From positions 1 to 36,376 of the forward strand of contig CALVAX010000017.1 in assembly GCA_944325605.1 (NCBI GenBank): DNA of 36,376 nt, read 5' to 3'. Each line of letters starts with the position of its first letter. Within the stretch, counting starts at the first letter, position 1. The notes below the pieces were generated by a model. It saw only the letters and a program-made list of their open reading frames with translations, was not told the origin of the DNA and did no database searches. This DNA is from Candidatus Gastranaerophilales bacterium (lineage in GTDB: Bacteria > Cyanobacteriota > Vampirovibrionia > Gastranaerophilales > Gastranaerophilaceae). Made by a program: the position numbers and the translations under genes. This document shows, piece after piece, positions 25,142-31,257 of this stretch.

Positions 25142-25501
25142 TCATATACCACCTGCATCTTTATTTAGATGCTTTTTTAAAGCAACCAATAAAGCATTTA
25201 CTTTATTAATTTGCGAGGTAATATCCTGAATCTCATTTATAAATTCCAGACGCTTTGCAATTAAAATCTGTGTATCCAATTCAGCCAAAGAACCTAAAGC
25301 AATTGAGAGAAACTTTAAAGTTTCTTTATTTGAAAATCTACCGCAGCCTTCAGCTATGTTAGACGGAATAGATACGGCACTACGACGCATCTGCGAAACC
25401 AATCCAAACATTTCTTCTTTTGGAAAAGTTTCTGTTAATTTATATATATTGAAAACTAAATCTATTGATTGTTTCCATACTTCTAAATCTTTATGATGCA
25501 T
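25142..25501 (-). CDS. Four-helix-bundle protein (23S rRNA IVS family)
   Basis: A 119-residue protein of the four-helix-bundle/IVS-encoded (S23) family. The opening HHKDLEVWKQSIDLVFNIYK, the central MRRSAVSIPSNIAEG (38-52) with the conserved Arg-Ser-x3-Ile-Pro-x-Asn-Ile-Ala-Glu-Gly core, and the FLSIALGSLAELDTQI helix are diagnostic. Members form a pentamer with a basic surface. They are encoded inside rRNA intervening sequences, in retroelement accessory genes (Avd) and as scattered chromosomal copies; the function is mostly unproven. The gene occupies nearly the whole element bounded by the 41-bp inverted repeats and has AAAGG 6 bases before ATG. It interrupts the rimP-nusA pair, which suggests arrival as a mobile unit. 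Confidence 0.92.
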   Translation of the reverse strand: MHHKDLEVWKQSIDLVFNIYKLTETFPKEEMFGLVSQMRRSAVSIPSNIAEGCGRFSNKETLKFLSIALGSLAELDTQILIAKRLEFINEIQDITSQINKVNALLVALKKHLNKDAGGI

Positions 25502-25526
25502 TCATACCTTTCTGTGCGAAGCACTT

Positions 25527-25567
25527 TAATGCACTTATTCACTTATTCACCTATTTACGGATTCACT
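25527..25567 (-). repeat. Right arm of 41-bp inverted repeat
   Basis: Its reverse complement reads AGTGAATCCGTAAATAGGTG and continues to GCATTA, matching the left arm at 38 of 41 positions. The outer end is 8 bases from the rimP stop codon. Confidence 0.95.
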
Positions 25568-25575
25568 TAACGTCC

Positions 25576-26058
25576 TTAATCAATGTACAACTTTGCAGAC
25601 TGGATGCTGCTTTTAGGGATTAAAAGCTCCTTTCCGTCGTCAAAACGGAAGAACTTCAGCCCTTCGTTTTCGTCAAAATCCAGAATTTCGCCTTTAAAAA
25701 CCTTTTCTTCTTCGCCTTCCAGCGGAGTTTTAAGCTTTACACTGACATTCCGGCCTTTAAAAATCAGAAATTCTTTATCCGACTTAAACTTACGCTCCAA
25801 TCCCGGTGACGACACTTCCAGATAATATTTCACCGGAATAAGTTCATCCAGAAAATCCGAGAGGCTTCGTGTAACCTTCTCGCAGTCATCAAGTGTAACC
25901 TCTTTTTCGGAAGAATAAAGGTAAATCCTCAAAAACCATCTGTGATTTTCCTTTGAAAAATCTACCTCTAGCGGAATGTAACCAAACCGCATGGCCGTGT
26001 TTTCAATTAACGGGCTAATTTTTTCAAGAATTTCGTGTCTGTTAATATCCTGTTTCAT
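25576..26058 (-). CDS. rimP: Ribosome maturation factor RimP
   Basis: I start RimP at the ATG at 26058 (160 residues, MKQDINRHEILEKISPLIEN). The sequence AAGGAAG just before it is a good ribosome site, and a GTG-started longer form (26076) would translate that site. RimP assists assembly of the 30S subunit. The N-terminal alpha/beta domain shows GYIPLEVDFSKENHRWFLRI and DCEKVTRSLSDFLDE, then YYLEVSSPGLER (the family's SPGxxR motif) and a C-terminal SH3-like barrel (RNVSVKLKTPLEGEEEKVFK). In the usual rimP-nusA order nusA would follow at once. Here the IVS-like element comes first. Confidence 0.95.
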   Translation of the reverse strand: MKQDINRHEILEKISPLIENTAMRFGYIPLEVDFSKENHRWFLRIYLYSSEKEVTLDDCEKVTRSLSDFLDELIPVKYYLEVSSPGLERKFKSDKEFLIFKGRNVSVKLKTPLEGEEEKVFKGEILDFDENEGLKFFRFDDGKELLIPKSSIQSAKLYID

Positions 26059-26114
26059 GGCACTTCCTTCCTTCACAAAAGAACCGCGGATACACCCGCA
26101 ACCCCTGATGATAG

Positions 26115-26142
26115 AAAAAGAACGGGGGTGCCCGTTCTTTTT
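26115..26142 (-). terminator. Terminator of the coiled-coil gene
   Basis: GAACGGG (26120-26126) pairs with CCCGTTC (26131-26137), loop GGTG, with A and T runs on both sides. It can therefore terminate in either direction. On the minus strand it follows the coiled-coil gene and precedes rimP, separating the two units. Confidence 0.85.
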
Positions 26143-26205
26143 TCTGTTATTATTATAATTTGTTAAAAATCAAAAGTAAAGTCTTATGTTACAATATGTA
26201 ATTTA

Positions 26206-27570
26206 TTAACCGAGTTCGGTTCCAAGAGCGGTGTGGCCGCTTACTGTGGTTGAGCCTGCCAGCTGATTATATTCTGCTACTTGTTTTGCATATTTATCCT
26301 GAAGTTTCTGTTTTTTGTCAGGATCTGTTTCTGACTGGTATTCTTTTGCATATTCTGCAAGCTGGCTTCTCATTGAGTTAAGTTTGTCAGCCTCTTTGTT
26401 TTCCATTTTTGTTAATTTCTGGCTGTATTTGCCTAAAGCATCTGTAACATCTTCTTTTTGTTCTGTCAATGTTTCAAGGCCCTGGCTGTTTGTTTTGATA
26501 TCATTGTTTGCTGTCTGGATAGTTTGTGTATATTCTTGTTTTGCGGTTTCCAATTCTCTAAGTTTTGTTTCTGCTTCCTGTTTTGCAGTTTCTGCATCTT
26601 TAATTCTCTGTTTTGTATTTTTAATATTTGTTCTAAGTTCTTTTATCTGATTTTGTACTCCTGCATAACTTAAAGATGTAGAATCCATTTTCATTGATTC
26701 CAGCTGTTTAAGAGTTGCCTCATCTGACTGAAGACTGCTCTGCCATTTAGTTATGTTGCTTGAGTATGTCTGAATATCTTTTTTAGTTGAAGAAATACCG
26801 TCTTCAGTTGTTTGAAGTTTTGCTTCTGCATCAGTTTTCAATTCATGAGATTCTTTGATTGTTTTATTTGCATTGTCAATTTTTGTATTAAGTGTGCTCT
26901 GCTGTGCGTTCAATTCGCTGATACCTGCCTGAAGTTCGGATGTTGTGTCAGCCTGTCTTAATTCATTAACTGTTGCATCAGTCGGTGTTTCAACTTTTGT
27001 AGACTGTTTAGCCTGAATAATTCCTGTTGCGATATTGCCAACCCCGAGAATACCTTGAGAAATATTGTTGAACATCTGTGCTGTGTCCATACATTTTGCT
27101 CTTTCCATCATTTTCTGATATTGCTGCTGCTGCCAGTTCAGAAAATCGTTGACAGGTTTCATTGCTCTGTCTTGTCCGCGGGATGTCAAACCGACATAAC
27201 CTGAGATTTCTCCCGGAATTACTGTTCTTACATTTTCTCTTTTATAATCTGACGGAGAAACAAATCTCATACCTTCAGTGTAAGGAGTTGTACCGATGTA
27301 TTTTCCGCCTTTGTATGATTCTCTAAATACACTTTCAGAAGTACTTGAGCTTATATTGCTTGACACCTGTTTAGCCATAGTGCTTTTTGCTTTAATAGGT
27401 GTTGCAGAAACAGTACCGGAAGTATTTGAAGTACCGGTTGTTTGTTTTGTTTCCTTAAGATCTGACAATACAGCTTTCAAGTTGTTTGAAGCTGTTGATC
27501 CTGAAGACAACTTAACGCCCGGCTTCTGCTTTTTGTAGATATTCGGTTGTGTTACTGCGCCTATACTCAT
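26206..27570 (-). CDS. Long coiled-coil protein, unknown
   Basis: A 454-residue protein with no signal peptide or classical membrane helix. Residues 1-100 are Ser/Thr/Lys-rich and probably disordered. Residues 100-160 contain a compact segment (YTEGMRFVSPSDYKRENVRT, FLNWQQQQYQKMMERAKCMD). Residues 165-185 are a mildly hydrophobic Gly/Ile/Ala stretch (ISQGILGVGNIATGIIQA). Residues 200-430 are an unbroken heptad-type coiled coil rich in Glu, Lys, Thr and Gln, with the first and last parts having complementary character. Structural or scaffold roles are possible. An alternating AT hairpin (27583-27616) and a GAGAG-type ribosome site precede the start. No family recognised. It ends at a strong terminator and is a single-gene unit. 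Confidence 0.6.
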   Translation of the reverse strand: MSIGAVTQPNIYKKQKPGVKLSSGSTASNNLKAVLSDLKETKQTTGTSNTSGTVSATPIKAKSTMAKQVSSNISSSTSESVFRESYKGGKYIGTTPYTEGMRFVSPSDYKRENVRTVIPGEISGYVGLTSRGQDRAMKPVNDFLNWQQQQYQKMMERAKCMDTAQMFNNISQGILGVGNIATGIIQAKQSTKVETPTDATVNELRQADTTSELQAGISELNAQQSTLNTKIDNANKTIKESHELKTDAEAKLQTTEDGISSTKKDIQTYSSNITKWQSSLQSDEATLKQLESMKMDSTSLSYAGVQNQIKELRTNIKNTKQRIKDAETAKQEAETKLRELETAKQEYTQTIQTANNDIKTNSQGLETLTEQKEDVTDALGKYSQKLTKMENKEADKLNSMRSQLAEYAKEYQSETDPDKKQKLQDKYAKQVAEYNQLAGSTTVSGHTALGTELG

Positions 27571-28166
27571 TTTTCACTCTCTTTATATACTTCTTATGTA
27601 TATATAAAGTATATAAGACTTAAATAATTGCTATTTTCATGGGGTTTTTGTTACAAAAGTTTACAATCGTTAAATGTGCACATGTTTTAATATTCCCGAT
27701 TTTTATAAAAATAATCAGTCATAGAATAAGGTTATTTGCGGTATTCAAACCTTTTTTGCTATCTCTTCCGAAAATTTAACATTCTTAACCTTTCATTTTC
27801 AGCTGAAAAATATCTGCACAAGACTTCTTCGGGGTTTTGCAATAGATTGTTGCTTTAACTTTACAAAAGTTATGTAAATTTTTTACGGGATTTTCTTTTT
27901 CTGTCCAAATTCAATCAAATTCCCGTTCTATGGATTTTTGGAAAAATTAATTGTAAAAAGATTGGCATGGAGTGTGACAAATACATTTCTTTTTTCAAAA
28001 TTTGTTCTATGATTAATTTACATCTTGGGAGGCGGGGATTAGAAAAATAAATCCTCTCCTTTGGGCTTATCAATCCATAGAACGATTAAAGGATTTAAAA
28101 AATCATTTAAAATATGGATAGGAATAATAATCTGATATTGTAGTTTTTATTCGGAGGTAGTAAGAA
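27571..28166. other. 596-bp gene-free region, possible RNA
   Basis: Between the divergent coiled-coil gene and cobO I find no credible coding frame. At its left edge TTATATACTT (27583-27592) and AAGTATATAA (27607-27616) form a 10-bp hairpin next to the coiled-coil gene start. In the right half a 13-bp perfect inverted repeat closes a 161-base stretch (listed separately). No cobalamin-riboswitch B12 box (GCCACTG-type) is present before cobO. The rest is AT-rich and unremarkable. Confidence 0.5.
27924..28084 (+). ncRNA. Candidate structured RNA upstream of cobO
   Basis: CGTTCTATGGATT (27924-27936) is perfectly complementary to AATCCATAGAACG (28072-28084). Inside, AAATTAAT can pair with ATTAATTT, and a 3'-side hairpin is formed by GGAG..GGATT and AATCC.CTCC (about 28028-28059). 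A long rod with a closing stem, an inner bubble and a small 3'-side hairpin recalls 6S RNA. There is no consensus sequence to confirm that, and the strand is uncertain. It could instead be a leader of cobO. Confidence 0.25.
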
Positions 28167-28700
28167 GTGTTAGAGCACGGTTATATTCAAATTTACACGG
28201 GAGACGGAAAAGGGAAAACAACAGCAGCGTTAGGTTTGGCACTCCGTGCGCTCGGACACGGCTGGAAGGTGCTTATCATCCAGTTCACTAAAGGCGACAG
28301 CGCAACTTCATACGGCGAAATTGTTTCTTCATCAAAATTTTTACCGAATCTTGATGTTGTACAATTCGGCATGGACAGAGTCTGCTACTCGCACAATGTG
28401 TGCATGGATGATTTTAAAGAAGCAAAAAGAGGATGGGAATTTGCAAAAAAAGCAATCCAATCCGGAGAATATCAACTTATCATTTTAGATGAAATCAACA
28501 TCTGCACAGCAATGAATATGATTAAGGTTTCCGAAGTTAAAGAAGCATTGATGAACAAACCGGAAAACCTTGAAATAGTTTTGACAGGACGCTATGCACA
28601 TCCTGAATTAAAAGCAATGGCTCATCTCGTGACGGAAATGAAACCGATTAAACACTACTTTGATATTGGTGTTATGGCCCGTCAGGGAATTGAGTATTAG
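28167..28700 (+). CDS. cobO: Cob(I)alamin adenosyltransferase (CobO/BtuR type)
   Basis: A 177-residue enzyme that attaches the adenosyl group of ATP to cob(I)alamin or cobyrinate, giving coenzyme B12. The P-loop GDGKGKTT (12-19), the strand KVLIIQFTKG, the helix EAKRGWEFAKKAI, the DEINIC box (99-104) and the VLTGRYAHPEL segment are all typical of this group. It starts at GTG with GGAGG 10 bases upstream; no ATG is available nearby. No other cobalamin genes are in view, so it may serve salvage of imported corrinoid. A terminator follows at 28786-28819. Confidence 0.92.
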   Translation: MLEHGYIQIYTGDGKGKTTAALGLALRALGHGWKVLIIQFTKGDSATSYGEIVSSSKFLPNLDVVQFGMDRVCYSHNVCMDDFKEAKRGWEFAKKAIQSGEYQLIILDEINICTAMNMIKVSEVKEALMNKPENLEIVLTGRYAHPELKAMAHLVTEMKPIKHYFDIGVMARQGIEY

Positions 28701-28785
28701 GGAGAAGAGAGAGGAAAGTTGGATTTTAAAAAGCAAAAAAAGACTTAAGTTAATGTAAATCCTTTTTGTTTCAGAAATGAAATAC

Positions 28786-28819
28786 CGGACTGACTTTAGG
28801 GGAGGTCCGATTTTTTTTT
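28786..28819 (+). terminator. cobO terminator
   Basis: CGGAC (28786-28790) pairs with GTCCG (28805-28809), followed by A and nine T. The loop is long (14 bases) but can pair partly inside. The position, 85 bases after the cobO stop, and the T run support termination. Confidence 0.75.
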
Positions 28820-28862
28820 GCAAAATTTCTTTACATTTTAAATATAAAACGTTCATATTAAT

Positions 28863-28893
28863 TTGATTAATTATGTTTTTGTAATATTATAAT
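28863..28893 (+). promoter_or_regulatory. rpsB-tsf promoter
   Basis: TTGATT (28863-28868) with TATTAT (28885-28890) at 16 bases, or an overlapping TATAAT (28888-28893) at 19 bases. Transcription would begin near 28899, giving a leader of about 155 bases. Confidence 0.6.
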
Positions 28894-28898
28894 AATGG

Positions 28899-29050
28899 TT
28901 ACACTGGTCTGATAGGTTTTGCCCTAGTTCAAAGGTGGCCGGAAGGCAGGATACAGACGCTTTAATACGGACAATCCGGAATAAAACAGTTTCTAACCGG
29001 CGAATGAGACAGTATAACCCGTAGTACTCAAGTTAAAAATAAAAGGAGAA
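28899..29050 (+). ncRNA. Structured leader of rpsB-tsf mRNA
   Basis: The leader is less AT-rich than its surroundings and rich in complementary blocks. GTCTG (28907-28911)/CAGAC (28954-28958) encloses TGCC (28920-28923)/GGCA (28945-28948). Then come CGGA/TCCG (28968-28978) and GTTTC (28989-28993)/GAGAC (29006-29010). rpsB leaders in several bacteria bind ribosomal protein S2 for feedback repression. This layout could serve that purpose, though I do not recognise a named motif. The Shine-Dalgarno GGAG lies at the 3' end. Confidence 0.5.
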
Positions 29051-29055
29051 AACCG

Positions 29056-29853
29056 ATGCCAGTAGCATCTATGATTGAACTTTTGGAAGCAGGTGTACAT
29101 TTCGGACACCAGACACAAAGATGGAACCCTAAAATGAAACCGTATATTTACGGTGCAAGAAACGGTATTTACGTATTTGATTTACGTAAAACCTCTGATT
29201 TGCTGGACAAAGCTTATGATGTAGTAAGAGAATTCGCAGCCCGCAATAAAAACATCCTGTTCGTTGGAACCAAAAAACAGGCTGCCGAAGTTGTTGCAGA
29301 AGAAGCTCAACGCTCAGGCGCATACTACATTAACAGAAGATGGCTCGGCGGTATGCTGACCAACTTTGACACTATCAGAGGCCGTGTTAATAAATTGAGA
29401 GAACTGGAAGACTTCCTCAACAGCGGTCACGCTGAAAAACTTCCTAAAAAAGAAATCGCTCAATTGAACAGACAGCTTGCTAAATTAAGCAAAACATTAG
29501 GCGGTATCAAGGAAATGAGAGGTTTGCCTGATTTAATCTTCGTTATTGACCAGAAAAAAGACGAAATCGCAATCCTTGAAGCTAAAAAACTCGGAATTCC
29601 GGTAATCTGCCTTGCTGATACAAATGCAGATCCTTCAAACGTTGATTATGTTATTCCGGGCAACGACGATGCTATCCGTTCTATTAAATTGATTACTTCA
29701 AAACTTGCTGATGCTGTTATCGAAGGAAAACAATTGAAAGAAAATAAAGCAAACACAACTGCAAAAATCGAAGAAATTAAACCGGAAGATGCAGGTGTTG
29801 CTGAAGAAGCTGAAACTGCAGCCAAAGAAGAAGCAGTTGAAGAAATTAAATAA
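29056..29853 (+). CDS. rpsB: 30S ribosomal protein S2
   Basis: A 265-residue S2. Signatures: [20 protein letters not shown] (9-28) with [37 protein letters not shown], and the second signature [20 protein letters not shown] followed by [20 protein letters not shown]. The last ~30 residues are an acidic Ala/Glu tail, common in S2. It starts with an AAGGAG-type site and is followed after 73 bases by tsf, the usual order. It probably belongs to one transcript with tsf and may be autoregulated through the upstream leader. Confidence 0.98.
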   Translation: MPVASMIELLEAGVHFGHQTQRWNPKMKPYIYGARNGIYVFDLRKTSDLLDKAYDVVREFAARNKNILFVGTKKQAAEVVAEEAQRSGAYYINRRWLGGMLTNFDTIRGRVNKLRELEDFLNSGHAEKLPKKEIAQLNRQLAKLSKTLGGIKEMRGLPDLIFVIDQKKDEIAILEAKKLGIPVICLADTNADPSNVDYVIPGNDDAIRSIKLITSKLADAVIEGKQLKENKANTTAKIEEIKPEDAGVAEEAETAAKEEAVEEIK

Positions 29854-29866
29854 CATTATACGAACA

Positions 29867-29902
29867 AGCCGTCCTTATCGGACAAATTCTGTCTGGACGG
29901 CT
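29867..29902 (+). promoter_or_regulatory. Intercistronic hairpin between rpsB and tsf
   Basis: AGCCGTCC (29867-29874) pairs with GGACGGCT (29895-29902), and GACA/TGTC pairs inside (29881-29884/29890-29893). The following sequence is only weakly T-rich (GTTTAATAAAAA). It looks like an attenuator or an mRNA-processing or stability hairpin that could set the S2:EF-Ts ratio, rather than a full terminator. Confidence 0.6.
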
Positions 29903-29926
29903 GTTTAATAAAAATAGGAGAGAAAA

Positions 29927-30790
29927 ATGAACATTACAGCACAAATGGTAAAAGAACTCCGTGACAAAACCGGTGCAGGTATGATGGATGCCAAAAAAGC
30001 ACTTGTTGAAACTGACGGAGATATGGAAAAAGCTATGGATGTACTTCGCCAAAAAGGTATGGCTTCTGCTGACAAAAAAATGGGCAGAATTGCTGCTGAA
30101 GGCCTTATTGCATCAGCTATTGCTGACAATGCAGGCGCTATGGTTGAAGTTAACTGCGAAACAGACTTCGTCGCTAAAAACGAAGAATTCAAAGAACTTT
30201 CAAACTGTTTGGCTAAAGCTGTAGCTGAATCTAATCCTAAAGATGTTGAAACTTTTGTTGCTTCAACTTGCCCGAAATGCGGCAAAACTATAGAAGAAGT
30301 TATTAAAGAAAAAATTGCTTCTATCGGTGAAAAAATTACTTTCAGAAGATTTGTCCGCTATGAAGGAAATGTTGCAACTTACATTCACAACGGCAAAATC
30401 GGGGTTTTACTTCAGACAGATAAAGAAGATGCTGAATTGATGAATGATCTTTGTCTTCACATCGCATCTAACGCTCCGGAATTCCTGTCAAGAAACGAAA
30501 TTCCGCAGTCTGTAATCGACCACGAAACAGAAATCGAAATGGGCAAAGAAGATTTGCAGAAAAAACCTGAAAACATCAGAGCTAAAATTGTTGAAGGCAG
30601 AGTTAATAAACTTCTGGCATCAAAAGTTCTTCTTGAACAGCCTTTTGTTAAAAACCCTGATGTTACAATCGAACAGCTTATTGAAGGCAAACTGACTATT
30701 AAAGCTTTCACAAGATACGTTCTCGGCGAAGGACTTGAAAAACGCCAGGACAACTTTGCTGAAGAAGTTATGAGCCAAATTAAATGTTAA
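29927..30790 (+). CDS. tsf: Elongation factor Ts
   Basis: A 287-residue EF-Ts, the GDP-exchange factor of EF-Tu. The N-terminal UBA-like domain (MVKELRDKTGAGMMDAKKAL, 6-25) contains the family signature. EVNCETDFVAKNEEFKEL (74-91) contains the TDFV motif that reaches the EF-Tu nucleotide pocket. The dimerisation-type core continues with KIASIGEKITFRRFVRYEG and the C-terminal EQPFVKNPDVTIEQLIEG. One feature is unusual: ASTCPKCGKTIEE (about 112-124) puts a CPKC pair in the linker before the second core domain. A terminator follows at 30820. Confidence 0.97.
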   Translation: MNITAQMVKELRDKTGAGMMDAKKALVETDGDMEKAMDVLRQKGMASADKKMGRIAAEGLIASAIADNAGAMVEVNCETDFVAKNEEFKELSNCLAKAVAESNPKDVETFVASTCPKCGKTIEEVIKEKIASIGEKITFRRFVRYEGNVATYIHNGKIGVLLQTDKEDAELMNDLCLHIASNAPEFLSRNEIPQSVIDHETEIEMGKEDLQKKPENIRAKIVEGRVNKLLASKVLLEQPFVKNPDVTIEQLIEGKLTIKAFTRYVLGEGLEKRQDNFAEEVMSQIKC

Positions 30791-30819
30791 TAATTAAGTT
30801 TGCATAATAATAAACTTGA

Positions 30820-30851
30820 AAGACCGGTAAAAATTTACCGGTCTTAATTTT
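30820..30851 (+). terminator. tsf terminator
   Basis: AAGACCGGTAAA (30820-30831) pairs with TTTACCGGTCTT (30834-30845), a near-perfect palindrome followed by AATTTTT. Strong intrinsic terminator. Confidence 0.9.
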
Positions 30852-30938
30852 TGATTTCCTGGCAAAAAATATTTTTACACGTTTTTAGCATAAATGGGAT
30901 GTATATAGCAAAATTCCACCAAAAATTTTTAAAACAGC

Positions 30939-31005
30939 GTCATCCTGAGCGTTAGCGAAGTATCTAAATAAAAAAGATTCTTCGGACTAAAGTCCTCAGA
31001 ATGAC
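30939..31005. repeat. REP-like palindromic intergenic element
   Basis: GTCATCCTGAGCGTTAGCGA (from 30939) and the opposite arm ending CCTCAGAATGAC (31005) form an imperfect 67-bp inverted repeat. The right arm itself folds (GGACTAAAGTCC). The wording GTCATCCTGAGCG..AAGTATCT and GATTCTTCGGACT..CAGAATGAC is one I know from short palindromic repeats scattered through many bacterial genomes. I infer a REP/MITE-like element without genes. Confidence 0.7.
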
Positions 31006-31057
31006 TGGCTTTTATAGTATCTGTAGAATTTACTATATAAGTCCCGCATAAATAGGG

Positions 31058-31086
31058 TTGAAATTTACCTGAAAAACTGTTATTAT
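31058..31086 (+). promoter_or_regulatory. Promoter of the 47-residue gene
   Basis: TTGAAA (31058-31063), 17-base spacer, TATTAT (31081-31086). The start would be near 31093, followed by AAGGGA and the ATG at 31114. Confidence 0.6.
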
Positions 31087-31113
31087 GAATTGAAAATACA
31101 GAAAGGGATTGTG

Positions 31114-31257
31114 ATGAATCTGGAAATTAAAGAAATTACAAACTTTTTTGAAGACGGCAAAAACAAAACCCGTCTTGTTTTCAGCGAAAAAGACAAAGAA
31201 CGGGAAATTGTATTTGAAGGTACCGGAAAATTAAAAATGCCGGTTGCCGAAGCCTAG
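31114..31257 (+). CDS. 47-residue small protein, unknown
   Basis: ATG at 31114 (a GTG sits just before it), TAG at 31255-31257. The protein (MNLEIKEITNFFEDGKNKTR, later LVFSEKDKEREIVFEGTGKL) is acidic/basic mixed and beta-rich, with alternating hydrophobic residues like a small barrel or ribbon. It has its own promoter and an AAGGGA site. Its stop codon overlaps the stop codon of the convergent gene at 31254 (shared CTAG). No family recognised. Confidence 0.6.
   Translation: MNLEIKEITNFFEDGKNKTRLVFSEKDKEREIVFEGTGKLKMPVAEA

Larger units (their letters stand above)
25098..25567 (-). mobile_element. IVS-like element inserted between rimP and nusA
   Basis: A 470-bp unit bounded by 41-bp inverted repeats at 25098-25138 and 25527-25567, identical at 38 of 41 positions. 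Each arm is built from 8-base units close to GTGAATAA. The only gene inside is the four-helix-bundle protein at 25142-25501. The element starts 8 bases beyond the rimP stop and ends 26 bases before the nusA start, so it fills the rimP-nusA junction without damaging either gene. In the rimP-nusA transcript the arms would form a stem of about 40 bp that loops out the gene. This is the same design as the intervening sequences of some bacterial 23S rRNAs, which encode this protein family. No target duplication is evident. Confidence 0.75.
28701..29055 (+). other. cobO-rpsB intergenic region
   Basis: This 355-base gap holds the cobO terminator, an rpsB promoter and a structured rpsB leader, each listed separately. 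No coding frame is seen. Confidence 0.6.
30791..31113. other. tsf-downstream gene-free region
   Basis: It holds the tsf terminator, a palindromic dispersed-type repeat (30939-31005) and the promoter of the small gene at 31114. No coding sequence is visible. Confidence 0.6.

Noticed and set aside
25098-25567. Insertion sequence or diversity-generating retroelement
   Set aside because: There is no transposase, reverse transcriptase or template repeat; the only gene is the four-helix-bundle protein, and I found no target-site duplication.
26059-26076. GTG start giving a longer RimP
   Set aside because: The extra codons are the AAGGAAG ribosome site of the ATG at 26058.
27571-28166. Cobalamin riboswitch before cobO
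   Set aside because: No B12-box sequence or matching core was found; only a generic inverted repeat is present.
28899-29050. tRNA or RNase P RNA upstream of rpsB
   Set aside because: No cloverleaf with a TTCAAAT-type arm and acceptor stem, and no RNase P core motifs; it fits better as an mRNA leader.
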